Translations under genes and position numbers: made by a program | Shown here: positions 1-8,114 of the stretch, one piece after another | Layout: each line of letters opens with the position of its first letter | Position numbering within the stretch: position 1 is the first letter of the stretch | Assembly: GCA_947450325.1 (NCBI GenBank) | Contig: CANFUT010000011.1 | Span: forward strand, 1-64,000 | DNA: 64,000 bases | Source: Flavobacteriia bacterium | Lineage (GTDB): Bacteria; Bacteroidota; Bacteroidia; Flavobacteriales_D; Crocinitomicaceae | Direction of reading: 5' to 3' | The notes under the pieces: generated by a model | What the model was told of the DNA's origin: nothing | What the model saw: only the letters and a program-made list of their open reading frames with translations | Database searches by the model: none

Positions 1-59
1 AAGACTCCTTGTCAAATGCACAACCAAAATAAAATCAAAATAAAAACCTATAAAAACAA

Positions 60-91
60 ATATCCCAGTAAACACGTGTTTACTGGGATAT
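60..91 (-). terminator. Perfect 32-base palindrome, probable terminator
   Basis: Every base from 60 to 91 pairs with its mirror (centre CACGTG). Read on the minus strand the hairpin is followed by a T-rich stretch, so it could end transcription coming from the small minus-strand ORF at 127-369. The sequence beyond the window start is unknown, so it could also serve a neighbour there. Confidence 0.6.
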
Positions 92-126
92 AATTTATTA
101 ATTTAGTCTTTAATAATCTGTATCGC

Positions 127-369
127 TTATTTAGGACTAGTCATATTCAAGAGCAGGAGCGGCACTGCCAATCCTGACCAAAAAAGGGGAATTGCTTTTA
201 CAGCTACGCCCCTTTTCGATTCAAATAAAAATACCTTAGATTTTAAAACGGTTCTACTAAAGCCAATGCCAGGGTAAAAGTAGTTTTTTATAATTATTAA
301 ACTTATAATTTTGATTATCAGTATTTCCCAAAACAAAAGAACCAACAAGGTTTCCTTATGTTGGTTCAA
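127..369 (-). CDS. Small hypothetical membrane protein (doubtful)
   Basis: 80-residue reading frame with a hydrophobic N-terminal segment (about residues 7-28) and a second hydrophobic stretch near the C-terminus. I recognise no family. The only available start is TTG at 367-369, which lowers confidence. In its favour, a strong hairpin terminator lies about 35 bases past its stop on the same strand. It could be a remnant or a chance frame. Confidence 0.3.
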   Translation of the reverse strand: MNQHKETLLVLLFWEILIIKIISLIIIKNYFYPGIGFSRTVLKSKVFLFESKRGVAVKAIPLFWSGLAVPLLLLNMTSPK

Positions 370-633
370 ATGTTATGTATATAGCCATCAGTTTAGTTGC
401 AGGTAGTGGCTTTATTCCTTTATCATTAAATGATTATTTCTAACGCTGAACCAAAATTACAGCAATTGCTGGAATTGAATTTTAATTGAAAAACAAATGA
501 AAATCATAAAATATTATAATACAGTAGCTTCACTTTAAAATCTAAATATTTTAACGTTTTTTTTTGGTATTAATACCATCAAATTATAGTACATATACCA
601 ATTCCATTTAAATGACAAATAAGTTATTTGTAT
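370..633. other. Non-coding region, nothing firm
   Basis: 264 AT-rich bases between the small minus-strand ORF and the response regulator. They contain a 12-base palindrome (GGTATTAATACC, 566-577) and an AT-only inverted repeat at 615-631 directly after the regulator's stop codon. I see no gene. Confidence 0.5.
615..631 (-). terminator. Possible weak terminator hairpin
   Basis: ACAAATAA, one base, TTATTTGT: an 8-base inverted repeat directly downstream of the LuxR-type regulator's stop codon. It has only one G/C pair per arm and no clear T-tract, so termination is a guess from position. Confidence 0.25.
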
Positions 634-1410
634 TCATTCATATTTCGATGGAAATTCGCGATTACGTGAAGATTTGCGCTCGATTTTTTGTTTTTGCTCC
701 AAAAGTTCCTCCTGTTCTATTTGTTCATCGGTTCTAATCTTATACAGACCTAAAAGGATACTTTTTCGAACGAATTCTGCCGGGTTCGTTGCCCCTATCC
801 TCTTAGAAATTTCTGATCTAATTGCGTCAATGGATTTTTTCGATAAATTCAAGCGCTCACTGATTTGATCGCTGGTCTTACCATCACAAATCATCTTTAA
901 AACGATAAGTTCTCGTTGACTTAATTGATATTTGACAAGACTTTCATCTTCTAAATTCTCTCTTTCAAACTTGGAAAAAAACGCTTGTGAAACCAATTCA
1001 TTGGTATGATTTCCCATGAATTTAACGTCAAATAATGCATCTACCATTTCATCAAAAGAACAGTTTTTCTTCAAAAAGCTCTTTGCTCCCAAACTGATTA
1101 ATTCAGAAACCATCCACAAATCATCATGCATACTTAACATAATCGCTTTCACCTCTGGATATTCCGTTCTCAATTTCAACAACGTTTCTTTTCCATCCAT
1201 GACAGGCATATCCAGATCAAGTAAAACGACATCAACCTGATTATTAAACATCTTTTCAAAGAAATCTTTCCCGTTTTCTGCTTGAAAAGCAACAACAATT
1301 TGTGGTTCTTTTTTCAATAACATGACTAGTGCTTGTCTAACAACTGTGTGATCCTCAACAACGGCAACTCGAATAATTTGGTCTGTTTTGTAGAATTTAG
1401 ATCTTTTCAT
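634..1410 (-). CDS. LuxR/NarL-type DNA-binding response regulator
   Basis: Cytoplasmic two-component transcription regulator. A receiver domain occupies roughly residues 12-130, with the acidic VEDH motif and the phospho-acceptor Asp in VVLLDLDMPVMDG. A LuxR-type helix-turn-helix follows (about residues 160-225, LSQRELIVLKMICDGKTSDQ). The C-terminal 30 residues are charged (EQEELLEQKQKIERKSS), an unusual tail for the family. It is the last gene of a minus-strand cluster with a HisKA_3 kinase upstream and is presumably its cognate regulator; target genes cannot be told from the sequence. Confidence 0.9.
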   Translation of the reverse strand: MKRSKFYKTDQIIRVAVVEDHTVVRQALVMLLKKEPQIVVAFQAENGKDFFEKMFNNQVDVVLLDLDMPVMDGKETLLKLRTEYPEVKAIMLSMHDDLWMVSELISLGAKSFLKKNCSFDEMVDALFDVKFMGNHTNELVSQAFFSKFERENLEDESLVKYQLSQRELIVLKMICDGKTSDQISERLNLSKKSIDAIRSEISKRIGATNPAEFVRKSILLGLYKIRTDEQIEQEELLEQKQKIERKSSRNREFPSKYE

Positions 1411-1488
1411 TTTACAATTTTAATAAATCAATTTCAATCTTTTTAATTTGATTTCAATTCAATCACAATACTTCGCTTTGAAAGATAT

Positions 1489-2141
1489 TCACTCCCTTTC
1501 TAATTTCCACAAACCTAACGAGAAAATCGAATAATAAATTATCCCTGAAACCTGAAAAATTGGCCATAAAAAATAAAAAATCGATCCAGCTTCATTTCGA
1601 ATAAAAATTTCAAAAAATGAAAAATAAAACTGAATTGCATTATAAAACAAAACCACCGAAACAATCCAAAATACACCGTCGTGAAACAAATTAGTGCTTA
1701 AGTTTCTTTGATACACTCCAAAAATGTAATAGATAGAAAAAGTAACTAAACAAAAATATTGGTTGAAACTGCTAAATAATTATCTATCACAGTAACCCCT
1801 TGAAAATAAAAAAGAAATAAAAAAATGCCTAGTAAAAACATTGCCAAAACTACTACGAATTTTACCTTCTTAAAATCAGAAAATTTAAGGAAGAATAAAG
1901 TAAAGGCAATCAATTCAAAAAGATAATGAAAACTAAAAATGTACTTTTGAAACGATTCCACCTTAAGGAAATAGATGAATAATGTAGTTACATTGACAAT
2001 AAAATATTCAATAGCAAGTATTTTAAATAAATAAAACCCTTGGATTTTGTTTCGTTTTAAAGTGCTTATCAATAAAATTAGAGCTGGCACACACGCGCTA
2101 CCAATTCCAATAAATCCCAATAAAATTGCCAGTTTTTCCAA
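1489..2141 (-). pseudogene. Frameshifted integral membrane protein, paralogue of the gene at 2977-3627
   Basis: Two adjacent frames form one protein homologous along its length to the intact 216-residue membrane protein at 2977-3627. The first (2141 down to 1746) begins MEKLAILLGFIGIGSA and matches the paralogue's IGIGSSFLP start. The second (to 1489) contains FYNAIQFYFSFF and WPIFQVSGIIYYS, matching LYNGLQVYVSMY and WPIVQISTVFYYT. Read one base back near 1746-1755, the sequence continues as VTFSIYYIFGVYQRN, matching FSIYVVLDAYKN in the paralogue. One missing T in a T-rich run would explain it. Several predicted membrane helices; function unknown. It may be a true pseudogene or a sequencing error. 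Confidence 0.75.
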
Positions 2142-2152
2142 GAATCAATGAT

Positions 2153-2995
2153 TTATTCAGTTTCGACTATTGGAAGCATTTCTTCAACTTCACTTTTTAG
2201 AGGCATTGATAGTTTGATTGAACCACCTTGATCAAATCGCTCAAAAAATAATTCACCAGAAATCAATTTCAACCTTTGTGAAATCGATTCCAATCCTACT
2301 CCACTGCTGTGAAAAAGCAAATATTCATAGTCGGATTGACTTATTGCAATTCCGTCGTGTTCCAGTTTCAAAAACAGATTATTTTCAAAACTTCCCAATG
2401 ATAAGTTTACCGATTCGGGTCGAGCATGTTTTAAGATATTGTTCAACAATTCCAAGGTAATTGAGTAAAATTGAATTTCTTGTTGCTCCTCCAAAATCAA
2501 TTCTTCTTTTGCAAATTCAGAAACAAAAGTACACGGATGTCCCAAAGTTTTTTGTGTTTGCTCCATCAATCGTCGAAGCGTTTTTTGCAAACCAAATTTC
2601 ACCAAGAAATGAGGGAGGATTTCGTGAGAAATTGTTCTGATTTTGCTGACAGATTGGTCCAAAACGTCAATCACAAATTTGATATCCTCATAGGACGAAG
2701 AATTTTCAGGAAGATCTTTGATAGTAGCAGTTAAATTTCGCTGCGCCATGGATAAAATTGCACCAACTTCATCGTGCAGATTTCTGGCAATTTTAGACCT
2801 TTCGTTTTCCTGCGCCAAAACGACAGCATTCATTAATTCAAGTTCTTTGTTTTTAAGTAGCACCTCAATTTCTTTGTTCTGTAAAATGCGCTTTTTGCGG
2901 AAATTAATCACCAATCCCAACAGCGACAAAATCAGACCAAGACTAAAAAGCGTGCCTGACAAGACAGTAATCAAGATCATTTTTTCGATATCCAT
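2153..2995 (-). CDS. HisKA_3-family sensor histidine kinase
   Basis: 280 residues: one N-terminal membrane helix (about residues 6-28), a coiled linker, a HisKA_3 dimerisation/phosphoacceptor domain (ERSKIARNLHDEVGAILSM, His near residue 74) and a HATPase_c domain with an LLNNILKHA N-box and a GVGLESISQRL G-box. It has no periplasmic sensor domain, so the signal may come from elsewhere. The membrane-protein gene upstream overlaps it by 19 bases and its frameshifted paralogue starts 11 bases after it. I infer that these membrane proteins are sensor partners. The partner regulator is probably the LuxR-type protein at 634-1410. Confidence 0.9.
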   Translation of the reverse strand: MDIEKMILITVLSGTLFSLGLILSLLGLVINFRKKRILQNKEIEVLLKNKELELMNAVVLAQENERSKIARNLHDEVGAILSMAQRNLTATIKDLPENSSSYEDIKFVIDVLDQSVSKIRTISHEILPHFLVKFGLQKTLRRLMEQTQKTLGHPCTFVSEFAKEELILEEQQEIQFYSITLELLNNILKHARPESVNLSLGSFENNLFLKLEHDGIAISQSDYEYLLFHSSGVGLESISQRLKLISGELFFERFDQGGSIKLSMPLKSEVEEMLPIVETE

Positions 2996-3627
2996 ACTAC
3001 TCTAGATAATAACGTGTAATAAAAAACTGTGCTGATTTGCACGATGGGCCAAGTCATTAAAAAAAGTTGATAATCGTCTTTTCTTATCAATGAATCATAC
3101 ATCGAAACGTAAACTTGTAGTCCATTGTAAAGTAATAAACCTGACGCAAAAACAAACAATTTGTCTTTTACTAATGAGTCATGAATGCTGTTCTTATAAG
3201 CATCTAAAACAACATAAATGGAGAAAAATGAAAGAAGAATGTTCATTGCCAAAGTATAAAAGCTCAATCGCTCTTCAAATTTGAAATCCAAAATCATGTA
3301 AAACAAGACAAAAATCGCAACATTCACAAAAATTAAAATCGTTGTCAGCTTTTGTAACACTTTCTTTTCTTTCGACCAATAATTGAACGCAAACATGAGT
3401 AATACAGATTCAACAAAAGTATTCCAAAAAAACAAGTTGTTTTGATTGTAATTCGTGAATAAAAAAAGTAACAAAGTCAAAAAATTGATACTTAAAATTT
3501 CGATACATAAAATTTTGAAATAGATATTTTGGGTATTCTTTTTCCCAAAGAAAAATAGTAGTATAGGAAGAAATGAACTTCCAATACCAATCGTTCCGAG
3601 AATCGTACTTAATAAATCTAAATCCAC
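2977..3627 (-). CDS. Polytopic membrane protein linked to a histidine kinase
   Basis: 216 residues with about six hydrophobic segments and few charged residues between them. It begins MDLDLLSTILGTIGIGS and ends in WPIVQISTVFYYTLLSRVVW. I do not recognise a named family. It is the first gene of the cluster and overlaps the start of the kinase gene by 19 bases, suggesting translational coupling. A second homologous copy, now frameshifted, lies on the other side of the kinase. Because the kinase lacks an extracytoplasmic domain, a role as its membrane sensor is a reasonable inference but nothing more. Confidence 0.7.
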   Translation of the reverse strand: MDLDLLSTILGTIGIGSSFLPILLFFFGKKNTQNIYFKILCIEILSINFLTLLLFLFTNYNQNNLFFWNTFVESVLLMFAFNYWSKEKKVLQKLTTILIFVNVAIFVLFYMILDFKFEERLSFYTLAMNILLSFFSIYVVLDAYKNSIHDSLVKDKLFVFASGLLLYNGLQVYVSMYDSLIRKDDYQLFLMTWPIVQISTVFYYTLLSRVVWISKK

Positions 3628-4079
3628 TTTTAATTAATAAATATTTTGAATTGCTAATAAAGCATACGCAGTCCAAAATATATTTGAAACTCTAAAATTA
3701 ACCTAATTTAATTAAGGGGTGAATCGCTATTTTTTACAGAAAAATCGGATTTTGTTCAATCCCAAGAAATTTATATGTAAAGCAGTATTTTATACTGGTG
3801 TTTTTTAGTATTTGTACTAGGGGAATTTGGTATTTGTACTAAATTAACATAGCATACTTAACTAAAGTAGCTAATTTCAAAACTGATTAAATCTTTACTT
3901 AAAATGCAGATTGAGTCACTCGAAGTCTGCGCTCGCCAATTAAAGTCAACATTTGACAATCGAAGCTTAAATAAAATGCACGCTTGCCAATAATAAATTT
4001 GTACAGTCAGAACACTATTGCTTATATTTGCCTTTTTTTAGGTACTAATCATTCAGGTGATTACTTTTTTTATTTTTAG
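3628..4079. other. Non-coding divergent region with promoter for the RRM gene
   Basis: 452 AT-rich bases between the divergent kinase cluster and the RRM protein gene. They hold the plus-strand promoter at 3998-4030 and, in the leader, TAATCA/TGATTA arms (about 4045-4062) followed by a T-rich run. That leader hairpin could attenuate or bind protein. No gene seen. Confidence 0.5.
3998..4030 (+). promoter_or_regulatory. Bacteroidota-type promoter of the RRM protein gene
   Basis: TTTG at 3998-4001, a 21-base spacer, then TATATTTG at 4023-4030: an exact fit to the known Bacteroidota housekeeping consensus (TTTG, 19-21 bases, TAnnTTTG). Transcription would start near 4037 and give a leader of about 40 bases before the ATG at 4080. 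Confidence 0.65.
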
Positions 4080-4499
4080 ATGACGAATATTTTTATTGCA
4101 AACTTAGATTGGGAAATTACTTCCGACGACTTAACAGCAACCTTTTCTTCTTTTGGCGTGGTTACATATGCGCATGTTGTTTTTGACAAAGTGACCAAAA
4201 AATCGAAAGGTTTTGGTTATGTTGAAATGGAAACGACCGATGGCGCAATTGCTGCGATTGAAGCGTTGAATGGAATGGATATCAATGGAAGAAAGTTAGA
4301 CGTTAAAATTGCTTCGCCTAAAGGAAATCGTCCTGAGAAAAAAGTTTTTGAAAAGAAACCTTTTGAGAAAAAACCGTTCGAAAAAAGACCTTTTGAAAAG
4401 AGACCTTATCCTGCTGGTACAAAACCTGCCTACAACAGTGAAAGACCAACAAACACAAGTTCAGAGGAAAGAAAACCATTCAGAAAAAGAGAAGATTAA
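4080..4499 (+). CDS. RRM-domain RNA-binding protein
   Basis: 139 residues. A single RNA recognition motif fills residues 1-80, with RNP2 (IFIANL) and RNP1 (KGFGYVEM). The C-terminal 55 residues are basic and low in complexity: five near-identical five-residue units of the form FEK(K/R)P at about residues 89-113, then a Pro/Arg/Lys tail. Small RRM proteins of this kind are common in Bacteroidota and are thought to act as RNA chaperones or post-transcriptional regulators. It has its own consensus promoter and a leader with a small hairpin, so it may be autoregulated (inference). Confidence 0.85.
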   Translation: MTNIFIANLDWEITSDDLTATFSSFGVVTYAHVVFDKVTKKSKGFGYVEMETTDGAIAAIEALNGMDINGRKLDVKIASPKGNRPEKKVFEKKPFEKKPFEKRPFEKRPYPAGTKPAYNSERPTNTSSEERKPFRKRED

Positions 4500-4575
4500 T
4501 TTTTCGATTTGTTGAAATCCATTTGCAACTCAGAATCGTAAGTAGTTTACTCATTTTCGCTTTAAAAGAAAGATT

Positions 4576-4944
4576 ATGATGTTTAAACGCTTAGGTTCAA
4601 TTTGTTTCGCAATCGCTTTTTTGTTGGCAATTGTCGTTTTCACAAATTATGGAGGAAATTTTATCCCACGCTATTTGGCGAAAACTGGAATGATTATCTT
4701 CGGTGGAACCGCGTTACTCATGAATTTGATTTCTTTTAGATTTGATAAATCTTCCGAAAATAATCCGGTGTACTGGATCGGAAGTGTGGGAATTTTTGTG
4801 GGATTAATTCTGAAAATGAACCGTGTACCATTCAATCAATTTCTCCTCATCGCAGGGATTTTTATTGTCGGACTTTCATTTTTCTATAATCCTTTTGCTA
4901 AAAATAACTCAACGCAAAAAGATGATGACCTTTTGGATCAATAA
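4576..4944 (+). CDS. Small membrane protein with GldL-like helix pair
   Basis: 122 residues with four hydrophobic segments (about 5-25, 35-53, 67-82, 88-106) and an acidic tail. The third and fourth helices read IGSVGIFVGLILKMNRVP then a hydrophobic run, resembling the helix hairpin of GldL in this same window (GALFKIMHWPGAG). I take this as a shared structural motif, not proof of function. The next gene's start lies inside its last 23 bases, so the two are probably translated together and may work together. Confidence 0.7.
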   Translation: MMFKRLGSICFAIAFLLAIVVFTNYGGNFIPRYLAKTGMIIFGGTALLMNLISFRFDKSSENNPVYWIGSVGIFVGLILKMNRVPFNQFLLIAGIFIVGLSFFYNPFAKNNSTQKDDDLLDQ

Positions 4945-7048
4945 AATACAATTTAGGGTTTTTAAAAATTTATCCAATCTACTTGTTCTCGCAATTTGCT
5001 GTCTTTCCGCTTCAACAATTTTTGCCCAAAAAGCGGTAAAACTCGATCTACAAAACCCTAATAAAATTGAACTAACAGACAATAATTTTTGGTTTTGGGA
5101 AACGAAATCATCCAAAGAAAATGACTTAAAGGCCGCGTTAAATGCACATAGTAGTTTTAAAAACCTTCCAAATTTATATCCAAATTTTGGCTTCGTTACT
5201 TACGATGTATGGTTTCGATTTGTGCTCACAAACCAATCCAACGACACGATTCAAACCTTGTTAAGTGTCAGCAATCCAAACATGGATGAAATTGATCTGT
5301 ATCAAAAATCAACCACAGCAAATTGGAAAAACATTGCGCAATTAGGCGACAATCGTCCTTATAAAAACAAAAAAATTGCCAACCGAAATTTTATCATGCC
5401 AATCTATTTGTTGCCGCATGCAACAGATACTTTTTTACTGCGCACAAACAACGGAGGCGAACAATTTCACTTTATGCCGGCGTTGGTCACCAATCAATTT
5501 TTCTTGGAAGACGATGCCGACACGCAACTTTACTTCGGAATTTATTTCGGAATTATTGCTTTCATAATCATTTTCAACCTTTTCTCATATTTCGCTTTGA
5601 AAGACAAAAACGCACTTTGGTACGCGTCTTATGTTTTCTCTTTTGGAATGTTGAATATTTCCCTGCTCGGTATTGGTTCCTATTATTTTTGGAGCGGAAA
5701 CTACCTGGTTGACAGAACAAATCCACTATTTGCTTCTACCAGTTTGCTCTTTTTGCTCTATTTCTGCATGGGCTATTTGAAAACCAAAATCAATCTTCCC
5801 AAGACGCATAAATTATTCAGATTTTTCTTGTTTTTCGCGTATGTTTTTTCAATTTGTTCATTAATTCCTGGCGAAATATTTTATCAAATCTCAGTCGTAG
5901 GAATCAATGGTGTCACTTTGATATTAAATATTTTAATTATTCCAATCGCATACGTTGCCATCCGAGAAAAAATTCAAGAAGCCAAATTGTTTTTGATTGC
6001 TTTCACGATGCTTGCCATCACCGTTTTTGGTTTCATTTTGAAAAATTTTGGCCTAGCGCCTTCCAATTTTATTACCGATTTTGGAATGCAAATTGGCTCG
6101 TCTTTAGAAGCGATTTTATTGAGTATTGGTATCGTTTTAAAATACAAAACGACGCGCGAAACGGCCTTGAAAAGCTTGAAAGATTTAAATGACTTGACAG
6201 AACAAGCGAATGTAGTTTTGGAACAAAAAGTGACAGAGAGAACGCAAGAAGTTGAAAGTCAAAAATCACTTTTAGAATATAAAAATGGAGAAATTCTGAG
6301 TAGCATCAATTATGCAAAACGCATTCAAGATTCATTGTTGCCATCCAAAAGTACTTTTCTCAACGCTTTGCCAAATTCTGCGCTTTGGTATGCACCGAAA
6401 GACATTGTTGCTGGTGATTTTTATTGGGTACAAACTCTGGAAATTAACAATCAAAAATGGACATTTTTTGCAGTCGGAGATTGCACGGGACACGGTGTTC
6501 CTGGAGCAATGATGAGCGTTTTATGCTTCAATGCGTTGGAATCTGGGCTGAAAGAACTCACTCAACCAAATCCAGGAATATTACTCGAAAAAGCAGCGAT
6601 TTATTTGACCAAAAACCTACATAGCGAAAATCAAGATTTGGCCGATGGAATGGATATTTCTGTAGCTTGTATCGATTTTGAAACCAAACAATTGTTTTGG
6701 GCAGGAGCAAATAATCCACTTTGGATATTGAGAAACGAAGAAATTATTCAATACACAGCAACTAAACGTCCAGTTGGAAAAACGGATGTCAAAACGCCTT
6801 TTGAATGTAAAGCAATTGAATTAACACCAAAAGACAAATTATTTCTATTTTCAGATGGCTATGTAGATCAATTTGGTGGTGAGCAAAACAAAAAATTCAA
6901 ACGAAACAACTTTATTCAATTGATTCATACCTATTCAAAGTTGCCCATTCACGATTTAATGAACGAAATCAAAAAAGCACATTTCAATTGGAAAGGCGAG
7001 GAAGAACAAGTCGATGATATTTGTGTGATGATTGTTGAAATTGATTGA
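4922..7048 (+). CDS. 7TM (7TMR-DISM) receptor with SpoIIE/PP2C phosphatase domain
   Basis: About 708 residues. An in-frame start further upstream exists, but ATG 4922 (or 4925) puts a signal peptide at the N-terminus (NLLVLAICCLSASTIFAQ). Then come a periplasmic sensory domain of the 7TMR-DISMED2 type (about 30-200), seven membrane helices (about 210-410), a coiled coil (about 415-475), and a C-terminal SpoIIE-type phosphatase with DFYWVQ, FAVGDCTGHGVPGAMMS and LFLFSDGYVDQFGG. In this family the phosphatase acts on a phosphoserine/threonine partner, often an anti-sigma-factor antagonist; no such gene is adjacent. Its start overlaps the upstream small membrane protein. Confidence 0.85.
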   Translation: MMTFWINKIQFRVFKNLSNLLVLAICCLSASTIFAQKAVKLDLQNPNKIELTDNNFWFWETKSSKENDLKAALNAHSSFKNLPNLYPNFGFVTYDVWFRFVLTNQSNDTIQTLLSVSNPNMDEIDLYQKSTTANWKNIAQLGDNRPYKNKKIANRNFIMPIYLLPHATDTFLLRTNNGGEQFHFMPALVTNQFFLEDDADTQLYFGIYFGIIAFIIIFNLFSYFALKDKNALWYASYVFSFGMLNISLLGIGSYYFWSGNYLVDRTNPLFASTSLLFLLYFCMGYLKTKINLPKTHKLFRFFLFFAYVFSICSLIPGEIFYQISVVGINGVTLILNILIIPIAYVAIREKIQEAKLFLIAFTMLAITVFGFILKNFGLAPSNFITDFGMQIGSSLEAILLSIGIVLKYKTTRETALKSLKDLNDLTEQANVVLEQKVTERTQEVESQKSLLEYKNGEILSSINYAKRIQDSLLPSKSTFLNALPNSALWYAPKDIVAGDFYWVQTLEINNQKWTFFAVGDCTGHGVPGAMMSVLCFNALESGLKELTQPNPGILLEKAAIYLTKNLHSENQDLADGMDISVACIDFETKQLFWAGANNPLWILRNEEIIQYTATKRPVGKTDVKTPFECKAIELTPKDKLFLFSDGYVDQFGGEQNKKFKRNNFIQLIHTYSKLPIHDLMNEIKKAHFNWKGEEEQVDDICVMIVEID

Positions 7049-7063
7049 AAAAGTCGAAAATCA

Positions 7064-8110
7064 TCAACGAGTCATTTCTAAAAAACCGCCTTTTGTGAGC
7101 AATTTGGTCGGCGTATTCTCCACATACAAACCGCCAGTTCCCAATCCTTGAAAAAGCAAATTGTCGTAAGTGGAAGTAAATTGAGCTATGTGATTCAAAC
7201 CAACATTGGACTCCAACGCAGAAGTAATCCACCACGGAATATTCAAATTTTCAGCGATTTCAATCCAAGATTTCGTTCCCGAAATTCCTCCGTGCAAACT
7301 GGGTTTCAAAATGATGTATTGAGGTCGAATTATTTGCAACAAATTTCGTTTCGCATCCAAATCGTGAATGCCAATTAATTCTTCGTCCAACGCAATTGGC
7401 AATGGTGATTTTTGACACAATTCCGCCATCGCTTTCCATTGATTTACTTGAATAGGTTGTTCAATAGAATGAATTTCCAAAGTCGATAATTGAGTCAATC
7501 TTTCCAACGCTTCAACGACAGAAAAAGCACCGTTTGCATCGACACGCAATGTCAATTGATCCGCAGGAAAACGCTGGCGCAAAGATTCCAAAATGGCAAA
7601 TTCTTTGTCAAATTCTATCGCGCCGATTTTCATTTTGATACAGCGATAGCCTTCTTGCAATTTATCCTCAATTTGTGCTTGCATAAAAGCTTCATCGCCC
7701 ATCCAAATCAATCCGTTGATTGGAATTTTGGTTTCACTTCTGGTAAACGACGTATCGTAAAAAAGCGATTTTCCACCATTTCTCAAATCCAACAAAGCGG
7801 TTTCAATTCCAAAAACAATGGATGGAAATTCGACGATTTGTGCACACAAACCTTCGATTGACTCAAAAGTGAAAGCACTTGAATTGATTTGGTCGCAACA
7901 AGATTTTACTTGTTTTTCATATTGTTCAAAATCAACAAAATCAGGCGAAAGTCCGGGAATAATACTGCATTCTCCCAAACCAATAATCGAAGGATTTTCG
8001 GAATCTGAAAGTGAAATAAACCAAGCATGTTTTTCGGTTAATACTCCCCTACTCGTTCCACTTGGTCGTTTGAAGTGAAACGTTTTTTTCTCGAAAGTCG
8101 CGCGAATCAT
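7064..8110 (-). CDS. menC: o-succinylbenzoate synthase
   Basis: Enolase-superfamily enzyme that dehydrates SHCHC to o-succinylbenzoate in menaquinone synthesis. Visible catalytic features are the KMKIG lysine pair, metal ligands in RVDANGAF, IEQP and DEEL, and the second lysine in LKPSLHGG. I chose ATG 8110 (MIRATFEKKTF), which gives 348 residues, the family's usual length; the open frame upstream runs into menA. It starts 5 bases after the menA stop, so the two form an operon. The 3' end nearly meets the convergent phosphatase gene. Confidence 0.9.
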   Translation of the reverse strand: MIRATFEKKTFHFKRPSGTSRGVLTEKHAWFISLSDSENPSIIGLGECSIIPGLSPDFVDFEQYEKQVKSCCDQINSSAFTFESIEGLCAQIVEFPSIVFGIETALLDLRNGGKSLFYDTSFTRSETKIPINGLIWMGDEAFMQAQIEDKLQEGYRCIKMKIGAIEFDKEFAILESLRQRFPADQLTLRVDANGAFSVVEALERLTQLSTLEIHSIEQPIQVNQWKAMAELCQKSPLPIALDEELIGIHDLDAKRNLLQIIRPQYIILKPSLHGGISGTKSWIEIAENLNIPWWITSALESNVGLNHIAQFTSTYDNLLFQGLGTGGLYVENTPTKLLTKGGFLEMTR

Positions 8111-8114
8111 TGAA

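Noticed and set aside
1740-1760. Programmed ribosomal frameshift joining the two halves of the membrane protein
   Set aside because: No X-XXY-YYZ slippery heptamer in the right frame and no downstream stem; a one-base loss is simpler.
4309-4515. Open frame overlapping the RRM gene's repeat region
   Set aside because: A +1 shadow of the Lys/Pro repeats; basic low-complexity and no independent signal.
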